Position numbers and translations under genes: made by a program. A stretch of DNA of 64,000 nucleotides. It comes from Mycobacterium sp. OAS707. Its GTDB lineage: Bacteria > Actinomycetota > Actinomycetes > Mycobacteriales > Mycobacteriaceae. Location of the stretch: the NCBI RefSeq assembly GCF_014873705.1, contig NZ_JADBDS010000004.1, positions 62,001-126,000 on the forward strand. The letters are read 5' to 3'. How positions within the stretch are numbered: position 1 is the first letter of the stretch; each line of letters begins with the position of its first letter. Below are positions 1 to 6,537 of the stretch, piece after piece. The notes under the pieces are model-generated. The model searched no databases, was not told the DNA's origin, and worked only from the letters and a program-made list of their open reading frames with translations.

Positions 1-2
1 AC

Positions 3-467
3 GAGCCGTTCTGGCGAGCCGACGGCCTGTCGGGTCAGTCTTTCGCGCCTGGTTCGATGGCCAACCTCACGATCGACTCCTGCACCGGCGCCGGTCGACC
101 CGGCGTGCTGACGGTCATCACGGAAGGACCCGTCGCGCGCCAGATGACGAAGCTTCCCGACGACGAGCGCAGGAAGGCCGTACTCGCCGCGGTCACCGAA
201 CGTTTCGGCGACAAAGCACAGTCACCGGCCGACTACGTCGAGCAGAACTGGAGCACCGAGCGCTACTCCGGCGGCGGGATGATCTCCCACACTCCACCCG
301 GGGTACTCACTGAGTTCGGCCCCGCCCTGCGTGAGCCTTGTGGGCGCATCCACTGGGCCGGCACCGAAACGTCGGCAGTCATGTATGGATTCATCGACGG
401 AGCCGTCCGCTCCGGTGAGCGCGCCGCGGCCGAGGTGATGGAACGTGAAGCGATGACGGTGGCCTGA
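3..467 (+). CDS. Flavin monoamine oxidase family protein, C-terminal fragment
   Basis: The frame is open to the left edge, so only about the last 154 residues of the enzyme are present. The motif GRIHWAGTETS followed by GFIDGAVRSGERAA is the C-terminal FAD-binding signature of flavin amine oxidases (the AofH/monoamine oxidase group), in which the Gly-rich helix and the acidic/Gly pair contact the FAD. These enzymes oxidatively deaminate primary amines with release of hydrogen peroxide. The substrate cannot be judged from this fragment. The next gene is convergent and ends 3 bases away. Confidence 0.85.
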   Translation, partial: EPFWRADGLSGQSFAPGSMANLTIDSCTGAGRPGVLTVITEGPVARQMTKLPDDERRKAVLAAVTERFGDKAQSPADYVEQNWSTERYSGGGMISHTPPGVLTEFGPALREPCGRIHWAGTETSAVMYGFIDGAVRSGERAAAEVMEREAMTVA

Positions 468-470
468 GCC

Positions 471-1688
471 CTATCCGACCGGAAGTTCTTGCGCCGGAGG
501 CGATTCGGATTCCGGTCGCGGCGCTGGCGGCCCGATCGTAATCGGGACCGGCCCCGGCAGCCCTGGGCCTTCCATATGCTCTACCGGCCCCAGTCCCTCC
601 GCGCCGTCGATATGAGGGACGGGCTGCGCGACATCAGTGGAATCGTCCGTAGTCTCGTCGGATTGGTCGGGTTCGTCGGTTTGGCTGTTCACGCGCACCG
701 GCACCTCTTCGGTCGGTGACGGTTCGACGGGTTCAGTTGTCGGGACGGCGACTTCGATGGTCGGCCACTGCACCGGGTTCGGCAGCGGTCCAGCGGGTTG
801 CCCATCGATGCGCACGCCGTTTTTCGCGCTACGCAGTAATCTCGCCCACCCTCCGTCAGGGGTCGGTGAGCCGAGGAGGCACGCGACCCGGCGGCTTCCC
901 GCCGCCCAGCCCGCCGCGTCGATCGGCTGATAGCGAATGGACAGGCCCGTGGCGTCCAGCGTCACCGGCGAGAGATACGCCGCCGTCGCCACGCCACAGG
1001 CATCCCGCACCACGGCATCCTGAGCCGCCGTCGACGGCGCCGCTTGACCGAATACGGTGGAAAGGTCTGCGGTGCCAGTGATTTCGAGCGCGTGCGGCAA
1101 ACCGCAGTCCACCGCGATGTCGGTCGTCTTGCCCTCCCGGATGCCCAGGCACGTGCCGGTCGCCCAAACGCGAGACTGATCCTGGCTCTCTACCTTGCCC
1201 TTGAATCCGAACGAAGCGATGCCGTCGCTTGGCAACTGCAGACCGCACACCAGCCGGCCGCCGGTCTGCACAGCGCCCACGACGAATCGCCCGCCCGGAT
1301 CATAGTGCGTCCCAAGGTAATAGCCGACCGCTCGCGCGCAGGTCTGTTGACCGTCGGCTCCGGCAGGGGGTATCGGTTCGGAATCAGCGACCTCGAACAG
1401 GTGCTCCCCGCCGCAGTCGACCTTCGTCGCACGCTCTGGTTCGCCCGGCGGCCAGGTGAGGCAGTCGCCGCGACGCGCGTCGGCGGTCGGTGCGTGGGCA
1501 TTCGAGCGATGCGTCATCTGCCAGACGACCGCAACCGATGCGGCGACGACAGCAACGGCCACAGCGACGAAGAACAACCTCATCGACCACAGCGGAAAGC
1601 GCACCCGTCGTGGCCGGGGGCGCGCATGCGAATGGTGCACCGGCAGCTTGTCGGTGGACACCTCGTCGGACCTGTGCTTCACCGACAC
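471..1688 (-). CDS. Septum formation-family membrane protein
   Basis: A 405-residue protein with a short basic cytoplasmic N terminus and one transmembrane segment at about residues 37-58. A long extracytoplasmic region follows. It contains two copies of a module with paired cysteines, one starting RRGDCLTW and ending VDCGGEHLFEV, the other starting GTCLG and ending VDCGLPHALEI. This is the pattern of the actinobacterial septum formation domain family (Rv3835-like proteins). The last 100 residues are Pro/Glu/Thr-rich and probably lie in the cell wall. The start is a GTG with no convincing Shine-Dalgarno sequence, and a second GTG two codons on is possible. The molecular role is unknown. Confidence 0.7.
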   Translation of the reverse strand: MSVKHRSDEVSTDKLPVHHSHARPRPRRVRFPLWSMRLFFVAVAVAVVAASVAVVWQMTHRSNAHAPTADARRGDCLTWPPGEPERATKVDCGGEHLFEVADSEPIPPAGADGQQTCARAVGYYLGTHYDPGGRFVVGAVQTGGRLVCGLQLPSDGIASFGFKGKVESQDQSRVWATGTCLGIREGKTTDIAVDCGLPHALEITGTADLSTVFGQAAPSTAAQDAVVRDACGVATAAYLSPVTLDATGLSIRYQPIDAAGWAAGSRRVACLLGSPTPDGGWARLLRSAKNGVRIDGQPAGPLPNPVQWPTIEVAVPTTEPVEPSPTEEVPVRVNSQTDEPDQSDETTDDSTDVAQPVPHIDGAEGLGPVEHMEGPGLPGPVPITIGPPAPRPESESPPAQELPVG

Positions 1689-1958
1689 GCAATGATGGGA
1701 CCACAGCTAATGTTCTGCTGCAATGGCAAGCAAAGCACTTTCACCAAATAGTTAGCGGAAAGCGCACAGATAGCAACAGCTGACCAGATTGCTGTGCGAT
1801 AACGGGCCGGGCCACGAATTACATCGATGTATAGCGACACGGTCACGGATCCATACCCATCTGTGCATCACTAGGCACATAAGCCTCATCAATCACTAAC
1901 GTCACAGCAGTCGACTTCTGACGTCAAAGCGACGTCATGTCCCCTTGAAAGGTGTGTC
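1689..1958. other. Divergent intergenic region
   Basis: This 270-base, relatively AT-rich spacer lies between two divergent genes and should hold both promoters. The only structure I can point to is TGACGTCA at 1919-1926 followed four bases later by GACGTCAT, a short direct/inverted repeat about 30 bases before the downstream start. No small gene is evident. Confidence 0.4.
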
Positions 1959-3371
1959 ATGTCGCCGCGTCTGCGAATCGCCTCTGCATCGGTGGCGTCG
2001 GCGGCTGCAATCAGCTTGTGCGCCGCCATCGGCGTCACACCGCTCGCCGGGGCCGAACCGTGCACCGATGCCGCCGCGGCGGCCCAACCTGACGTTCCCG
2101 CGGCCCCGGCCATGCCGGTGACCGGCGGCCTGCCACGGGGACACCGGCCTCCCAATGTGAATACGAGCGCGCCGTTACCGCGGCTGGGCCAGGTGTCGCG
2201 AGCCCTTCTCAACGCGTTCACTCCCCAAGCCGGGCAGGTCCAGAAGCAGGCGGGCGTTGCGCCTGCGCCCACACCACCGAACGCTGCCAATCAGCAGACT
2301 CCGGCCACTGCGCAGCCTGTCCCCGAAGCGGCCCCCGCCCCGCCGCCCGCACCGCCGACCGCCGACCCGCCTGGCACCTCACTCGTCGGTTGGGTGACCG
2401 GGCCCAACAGCCCGAACAACACGCTGTCACGTTTCGCCATCTCGGGTACCGACCTTGGGATCATGTGGGACAACGGTTCTCGCGAAGTCCTGATGGCGTT
2501 CGGCGACACCTCTGGCTACTGCAGCGCGCCCGGTCACCAATGGCGATACAACGTGCTGATGCGCAGCCAGGACGGCGCCCTGTCGAACACCGTCAGCGTG
2601 GCCAACTCGCCGATGTGGGCCCGCGGCATCTCCAAACAGATCATCAACACCACCAAGTGGGCGCCCGACGAGACTGGAATCATCCCGACCGCCGGCATCT
2701 CGGTCGGCGGAAAGCAGTACCTCAACTACATGTCCATCAAGAGCTGGGATGCCAACGGCGCCTGGACAACCAACTATTCGGCTATCGCTGTGTCACCCGA
2801 CAACGGCGACCGCTGGGGCGTCTACCCGGGATCTGTCCGCACGCCACGACCCGACGCCATCCCGGGCGCGCGGCACGTCGACGGAAATCAGAACTTCCAG
2901 CAGGGGGCATTCCTCAAACCCGGCCCCGGCGACCCGTACATCTATTCGTTCGGAACGCCGGCAGGCCGCGGCGGTTCGGCATACATCGCGCGCGTCGCCC
3001 CGGAGAACATACCGGACGTCACCAAGTACGAATACTGGAACTCAGACCAAAACGCTTGGGTCCCAGGCAATCCCGGCGCGGCAACGGTGGTCATCCCCGG
3101 GCCGGTTGGCGAGATGTCAGCCCAATTCAACACATACCTGCATCAGTATCTGGCGATGTACTGCAACGGCGCGAACGACGTCGTGTTCCGGACTGCGCCT
3201 GCACCACAAGGCCCGTGGAGCCCGGAGCAGATGGTGGTGCCGTCGATGCAGTTCCCCGGCGGGATCTACGCCCCGTTCCTGCACCCCTGGTCGACGGGCA
3301 AAACGTTGTACTACAACCTGTCTGAATGGAATGACTACAACGTCATGTTGATGAAAACGGTTCTGCCGTAG
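1959..3371 (+). CDS. Secreted DUF4185 domain protein
   Basis: A 470-residue exported protein. Residues 1-32 form a signal peptide (hydrophobic AAAISLCAAIGV, then an AGA-E cleavage site). A Pro/Ala-rich linker runs to about residue 135. The remaining 330 residues match the DUF4185 family, a beta-propeller-like fold with aromatic and Asp/Gly motifs such as LMAFGDTSG and NYSAIAVSPDNGDRW. Related proteins are common in mycobacterial secretomes and are suspected of binding or hydrolysing carbohydrate, but no activity can be read from the sequence. A GAAAGG site 7 bases upstream supports the start. Its stop codon directly abuts that of the convergent gene. Confidence 0.75.
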   Translation: MSPRLRIASASVASAAAISLCAAIGVTPLAGAEPCTDAAAAAQPDVPAAPAMPVTGGLPRGHRPPNVNTSAPLPRLGQVSRALLNAFTPQAGQVQKQAGVAPAPTPPNAANQQTPATAQPVPEAAPAPPPAPPTADPPGTSLVGWVTGPNSPNNTLSRFAISGTDLGIMWDNGSREVLMAFGDTSGYCSAPGHQWRYNVLMRSQDGALSNTVSVANSPMWARGISKQIINTTKWAPDETGIIPTAGISVGGKQYLNYMSIKSWDANGAWTTNYSAIAVSPDNGDRWGVYPGSVRTPRPDAIPGARHVDGNQNFQQGAFLKPGPGDPYIYSFGTPAGRGGSAYIARVAPENIPDVTKYEYWNSDQNAWVPGNPGAATVVIPGPVGEMSAQFNTYLHQYLAMYCNGANDVVFRTAPAPQGPWSPEQMVVPSMQFPGGIYAPFLHPWSTGKTLYYNLSEWNDYNVMLMKTVLP

Positions 3372-3602
3372 TCAGAGCGACTCGATCATCTTGGTCGCGG
3401 TGGCCAAGTCGACGCCACTCTCCTCCTTGTACGCCTTGATCGCGGCTATCTTGTTGCCGGACGCGAGCAGTTGCCGCACGCGGTCGGAGACTTGGGTGAG
3501 CGTCTGCAGATCTGGGATCGGGATCCCTGTCTTCTCGTAGAGGTGCCGAACCAGCTGCTCGAGCACACCGAGCCGTTCGTAAACGTCGCGTGAGGATGTC
3601 AT
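3372..3602 (-). CDS. Small protein with an L7/L12 C-terminal-like motif
   Basis: A 76-residue protein. The N-terminal half is a predicted helix of the kind VYERLGVLEQLVRHLYEKTG. The C-terminal stretch NKIAAIKAYKEESGVDLATA resembles the helix-turn-helix of the ribosomal protein L7/L12 C-terminal domain (compare K-I-x-V-I-K ... G-L-x-L-x-E-A-K). Short actinobacterial proteins of this type are annotated as hypothetical or L7/L12-like, and a role in protein-protein contact is only a guess. It is convergent with the DUF4185 gene with no spacer. Confidence 0.6.
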   Translation of the reverse strand: MTSSRDVYERLGVLEQLVRHLYEKTGIPIPDLQTLTQVSDRVRQLLASGNKIAAIKAYKEESGVDLATATKMIESL

Positions 3603-3706
3603 CGCGTCAGTGTCTCAGCTGGACTCGCTCGCGCGAAAATCGCGCGACTCGACCGCTTGCTAGCTAACATCGCGAAGGCGGTATCAACCATTGGGGGGCA
3701 GTACCG

Positions 3707-4501
3707 ATGAACCACGGGCCATTTGGACTGTCGCCGATGGCGTTCGGCGTCGGGGTCATGGTCGTTTGGCTGGGCGGCGGCGTGCTGGTGAGCGTTCTGA
3801 TGAGCCGCCGCAAATCGTACAGACGCATGCTTACGGCCACGGCGGCAAGCTACACGGCGCAACAGCAGCCGGGAGCGCACCCTTGGGCAGATCTCATGGG
3901 AGTGTGGCACTTCAAGTCGGCGGCCAGGTTGGTCGGCGTTATCTGTGGTGTCGTCCTGGGTTTCGGAGCGATCAGCATTCCGATTTCCATGCTCACTCAA
4001 CCGGCTCTCTTTGAGAGCGGAGACCGGTCAGAGGCGATTCTGTCCGCCCTAGTGTCGGGGGGCGTCGGGCTGTCGTTGGTCACTTACTCCCTTTGGCGTC
4101 CGACACGCGCGGCCCAGCGGTGCACTGTCGATCGCAACCTCTTCATCACCTTGGGCCGTGGCGGTCGCGAGATCCCCTTGGACTTCCGCCACTATCGCTA
4201 CGCCCGGATGCATGTCAGCCAGTCCCGATTCGGCTTTACGCGTCCGAGCATGCTGGTTTTCGATCGCGATTCGCTGCCCGGCATGGGCACGCTTTTGAGC
4301 AGCATGCTGCTACCGCGGTTCGACGAGGGGCGAATCGTGCTGTTTCTGATGAGCTGGACGACGGCCGCGGGTGCGCGCATCGCGTACAACCGGGTCGACG
4401 ATTTCTTCATCGACACGTGCAGACGCGCCGGGTACGAGCCGCACTTCAGAAGGACGTGGTTCACGTTTGGCCGCCCCGGTTGGGATGTTCGGGCAGGGTA
4501 A
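3707..4501 (+). CDS. Conserved membrane protein, function unknown
   Basis: A 264-residue protein with three or four hydrophobic segments (about residues 9-30, 73-95 and 107-125). A soluble C-terminal half rich in aromatic and Arg residues follows (for example FRHYRYARMHVSQSRFGF and WTTAAGARIAYNRVDDFF). I do not recognise a family. The C-terminal half looks like a small cytoplasmic PH-like or sensor domain, but that is conjecture. A G-rich site precedes the ATG by about nine bases. The next gene is convergent, with a conspicuous palindrome in between. Confidence 0.55.
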   Translation: MNHGPFGLSPMAFGVGVMVVWLGGGVLVSVLMSRRKSYRRMLTATAASYTAQQQPGAHPWADLMGVWHFKSAARLVGVICGVVLGFGAISIPISMLTQPALFESGDRSEAILSALVSGGVGLSLVTYSLWRPTRAAQRCTVDRNLFITLGRGGREIPLDFRHYRYARMHVSQSRFGFTRPSMLVFDRDSLPGMGTLLSSMLLPRFDEGRIVLFLMSWTTAAGARIAYNRVDDFFIDTCRRAGYEPHFRRTWFTFGRPGWDVRAG

Positions 4502-4527
4502 GCGCTCCGAACGATATGTCGCCTGCG

Positions 4528-4551
4528 GGCTGTCATCAAATGATGACAGCC
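4528..4551. repeat. Perfect 24-base palindrome, copy 1
   Basis: The core TGTCATCA-AA-TGATGACA (4531-4548) is flanked by GGC on the left and GCC on the right. This gives 11-base perfect arms around a two-base centre. It sits between two convergent genes. The same core recurs at 27900-27917 and, with one mismatch, at 39867-39884. It could act as a bidirectional terminator hairpin or as a dimeric regulator site. Confidence 0.75.
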
Positions 4552-4589
4552 GCGAAAAGAGAGGTGTGGTGAGCAGCAGCGAGTTCATC

Positions 4590-5192
4590 TCATAGGCGCA
4601 GGCCGCTCGGATACGGCGTCTCCTCACGGTCCGGTGCGATCGGGATGGCCGCAAGTCCCACGAGGAACGCCGTGAGATGCCCAGCCTCGCTGAACGTCGG
4701 CCGTACCGCGAAGTTGGCGAGAAGCACCGTCACGGTGGCCACCTGGCATCGAGCTCGCCACGGCGGCGGTACGTAGCCGGAAAGCGTGCCCGCTGTGCCG
4801 AATACGAAATAGCTGACTCCGACGTCGCGTGCGGCGACCAAACGCCAGGGCGCCTTGCCTATCCGGATCATGAGCCGCAGATAACCCTGGCCGACATACG
4901 TACCGATCACATGCGCCGCGACACCGATGAAAAGCCAACGCCACCAACGCAATCGGCGCTCAGCGGGGCCGACTATGCCGACGAATACCGGAACATACGG
5001 CCACCACTTACGATCGTCGAGCCAAAACAAGCTGGTCGCGAGGACGCGATACGGCTCAGTGCGCAGGCGACGCAGGTTGGTCGAATTCGTGCGTTGTATT
5101 CGACGCGATCCCCACCGCCCGGCCGACCGCTGAATCCGGGTAGTGACGAACAACACCAGCAGCCACGCGAAGGTGAGGGGCGCACGCCTCAT
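4590..5192 (-). CDS. Rhomboid-like membrane protein
   Basis: A 200-residue polytopic protein with about five hydrophobic segments. The segment ARDVGVSYFVFGTAG carries the Gly-x-Ser-x arrangement of the rhomboid active-site helix, and SEAGHLTAFLVGLAA supplies a His in the last helix where rhomboids place the catalytic His. These two features match the short actinobacterial rhomboid-like family. Whether it is an active intramembrane protease is unproven, because several actinobacterial relatives are poorly characterised. It lies upstream of, and divergent from, the cold shock gene. Confidence 0.6.
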   Translation of the reverse strand: MRRAPLTFAWLLVLFVTTRIQRSAGRWGSRRIQRTNSTNLRRLRTEPYRVLATSLFWLDDRKWWPYVPVFVGIVGPAERRLRWWRWLFIGVAAHVIGTYVGQGYLRLMIRIGKAPWRLVAARDVGVSYFVFGTAGTLSGYVPPPWRARCQVATVTVLLANFAVRPTFSEAGHLTAFLVGLAAIPIAPDREETPYPSGLRL

Positions 5193-5291
5193 AGCGCCAA
5201 CTTAGCCAACGCAGGGATACCCGGGCCTTGATGCGCCGCGAGCGCACCCCCTACTCGACGCAACAGGGTCTGAGAATTCGCCCAGCACTGC

Positions 5292-5325
5292 TACGGTGAT
5301 GCGCGGATGTTTTTGGTACATCCGC
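5292..5325 (+). promoter_or_regulatory. cspA promoter and 5'-leader hairpin
   Basis: TACGGT at 5292-5297 fits the mycobacterial -10 pattern TAnnnT. It would place transcription initiation at about 5303, exactly where a perfect 8-base inverted repeat begins (GCGGATGT at 5303-5310, loop TTTTGGT, ACATCCGC at 5318-5325). The mRNA would then open with a stem-loop about 21 bases before the start codon. No good -35 element is visible. The transcription start is inferred, while the hairpin is directly visible. Confidence 0.55.
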
Positions 5326-5346
5326 ATTGAATGAAAGAGTAAGTAA

Positions 5347-5550
5347 ATGGCACAGGGAACTGTGAAGTGGTTCAACGGCGACAAGGGCTTCGGCTTCATT
5401 ACGCCTGACGACGGCGCGAAGGATGTCTTCGTGCACTTCTCCGAGATCCAGGGCAGCGGCTTCCGCAGCCTCGAGGAGAACCAGCGCGTCCAATTCGAGG
5501 TCGAGCAGGGAGCCAAGGGCCCCCAGGCGGTACGAGTCTCCGCCATCTGA
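5347..5550 (+). CDS. Cold shock protein (CspA/CspB family)
   Basis: A 67-residue single cold shock domain protein of typical length. The RNP1 motif KGFGFI is at residues 13-18 and the RNP2 motif VFVHF at 27-31, in the expected five-stranded OB fold starting GTVKWFN. These proteins bind single-stranded RNA/DNA and melt secondary structure in mRNA during cold adaptation or growth. The gene is monocistronic, preceded by a leader hairpin and followed by a strong terminator hairpin. Confidence 0.97.
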   Translation: MAQGTVKWFNGDKGFGFITPDDGAKDVFVHFSEIQGSGFRSLEENQRVQFEVEQGAKGPQAVRVSAI

Positions 5551-5567
5551 GTAACCCAGACCTGACG

Positions 5568-5601
5568 ATGGGCTGGTGCGGATAGCTCCGTACCAGCCCA
5601 T
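5568..5601. terminator. Bidirectional terminator hairpin after the cold shock gene
   Basis: ATGGGCTGGTGCGGA (5568-5582), a TAGC loop, and TCCGTACCAGCCCAT (5587-5601) form a 15-base-pair stem with a single G-U pair. A short T-rich stretch (GTTTCT) follows on the + strand. It separates the convergent cold shock and DUF5994 genes and can serve both. Confidence 0.85.
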
Positions 5602-5609
5602 TGGCGTTT

Positions 5610-6125
5610 CTAGAGCAGCGCGGCAGGGTCCTCGGTCGTTGCCGTGTCACGCATCCGACCGGTCCACGATGCGCTCTCGAGTTGAGCGGCGCGCAGCACG
5701 CAATCAGCGATCTCGAACAATTGAGTGTCGCGTTCCGCGCCCGAGAACGACTTCGCCGCCGCGCATCGCATGACCATCACGCCGAGCGCCTGCGACGTCA
5801 TGTGCGGCACGACAAGCAGATTTGCACAACCATGCTGCCCCTCGACCACCATCAGGCGCTGCCGCCCCGGGTGGCCACCCTGCATCGATCGGCCGCCGGC
5901 AATGGTCTCGTACAGCTCACGCGGTCCCTGCGTGGCCGACCAGTTGATGCAGATGTCGATGATTTCGCCGAGCGTCGTGTGCAGGGCCCCGATGAGCTGC
6001 GGAAGTTCATCCGCAACAGACGCGGTGTAGGGCCACCACGCGCCGTCGATGTCTGCGCCCAACTGTCGCGCGAGTGCGAGCCTGACGGGACGGGCCAAGC
6101 GCCGCGCCCCCGTCATGCCGTTCAT
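5610..6125 (-). CDS. DUF5994 family protein
   Basis: A 171-residue cytoplasmic protein. The N-terminal run RLALARQLGADIDGAWWPYT with SVADELPQLIGAL downstream is the hallmark of DUF5994, an actinobacterial family of unknown function often found near stress-response genes. The segment GGHPGRQRLMVVE with the LLVVPHMTSQALGVMVMRCA strand-helix follows the family pattern. The ATG overlaps the stop codon of a small upstream ORF (ATGA), so translation is probably coupled. A second ATG three codons on is possible. Confidence 0.75.
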   Translation of the reverse strand: MNGMTGARRLARPVRLALARQLGADIDGAWWPYTASVADELPQLIGALHTTLGEIIDICINWSATQGPRELYETIAGGRSMQGGHPGRQRLMVVEGQHGCANLLVVPHMTSQALGVMVMRCAAAKSFSGAERDTQLFEIADCVLRAAQLESASWTGRMRDTATTEDPAALL

Positions 6126-6262
6126 GAGGTCGGCGGCGTATCAGCAGTCGAGTCTTTTCGGGGGCGGTCGGAGAACACAGGAGCCTGCACCGGCTCCGAA
6201 GACTCGCGGTTCGGCACCGCTTCGGGCTGATAGGGATGTGAGAACAAGTCGGACGATTCCAT
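6122..6262 (-). CDS. Small ORF (46 aa) translationally coupled to the DUF5994 gene
   Basis: The frame reads MESSDLFSHPYQPEAVPNRE and continues to a TGA that overlaps the ATG of the DUF5994 gene (ATGA). AAGGA lies seven bases before the chosen ATG. An in-frame ATG six codons further upstream (6280) lacks a ribosome binding site. The product is short, polar and Pro/Ser/Asp-rich, with no hydrophobic segment and no recognised domain. The overlap and the ribosome binding site are the only evidence that it is a gene, and it may chiefly serve to drive translation of its neighbour. Confidence 0.55.
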   Translation of the reverse strand: MESSDLFSHPYQPEAVPNRESSEPVQAPVFSDRPRKDSTADTPPTS

Positions 6263-6506
6263 GGCGCGGTCCTTAACCATGTCGGTTCAGCCCGGGGGTA
6301 GATCGTCGGGCGAAAGTGGTCGATTCGCAGGCTGATCGTCTTCACGTATAGGTGCACTGTTGGCAAGGCAAATACGAAACGGCCTATCTCCAATCTACAC
6401 CCGGGGACCTCGGCCGCCACATCGCATTCACAATCGGCGCGTCAGAAAAGCGGCGAGCCGGATGATCCCGAACTTCCCGCCGGAACTGGCGCGCACTCGA
6501 GAGTTG

Positions 6507-6531
6507 TTGGGGCACGGGTCATTTGCCCCAA
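6507..6531 (-). terminator. Hairpin downstream of the kinase gene
   Basis: TTGGGGCA (6507-6514) and TGCCCCAA (6524-6531) are perfect 8-base arms around a 9-base loop, seven bases beyond the stop codon of the kinase gene. There is no T-tract, as is common for mycobacterial terminators. The rest of the 6263-6537 spacer shows nothing I can identify. Confidence 0.6.
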
Positions 6532-6537
6532 TATCGG

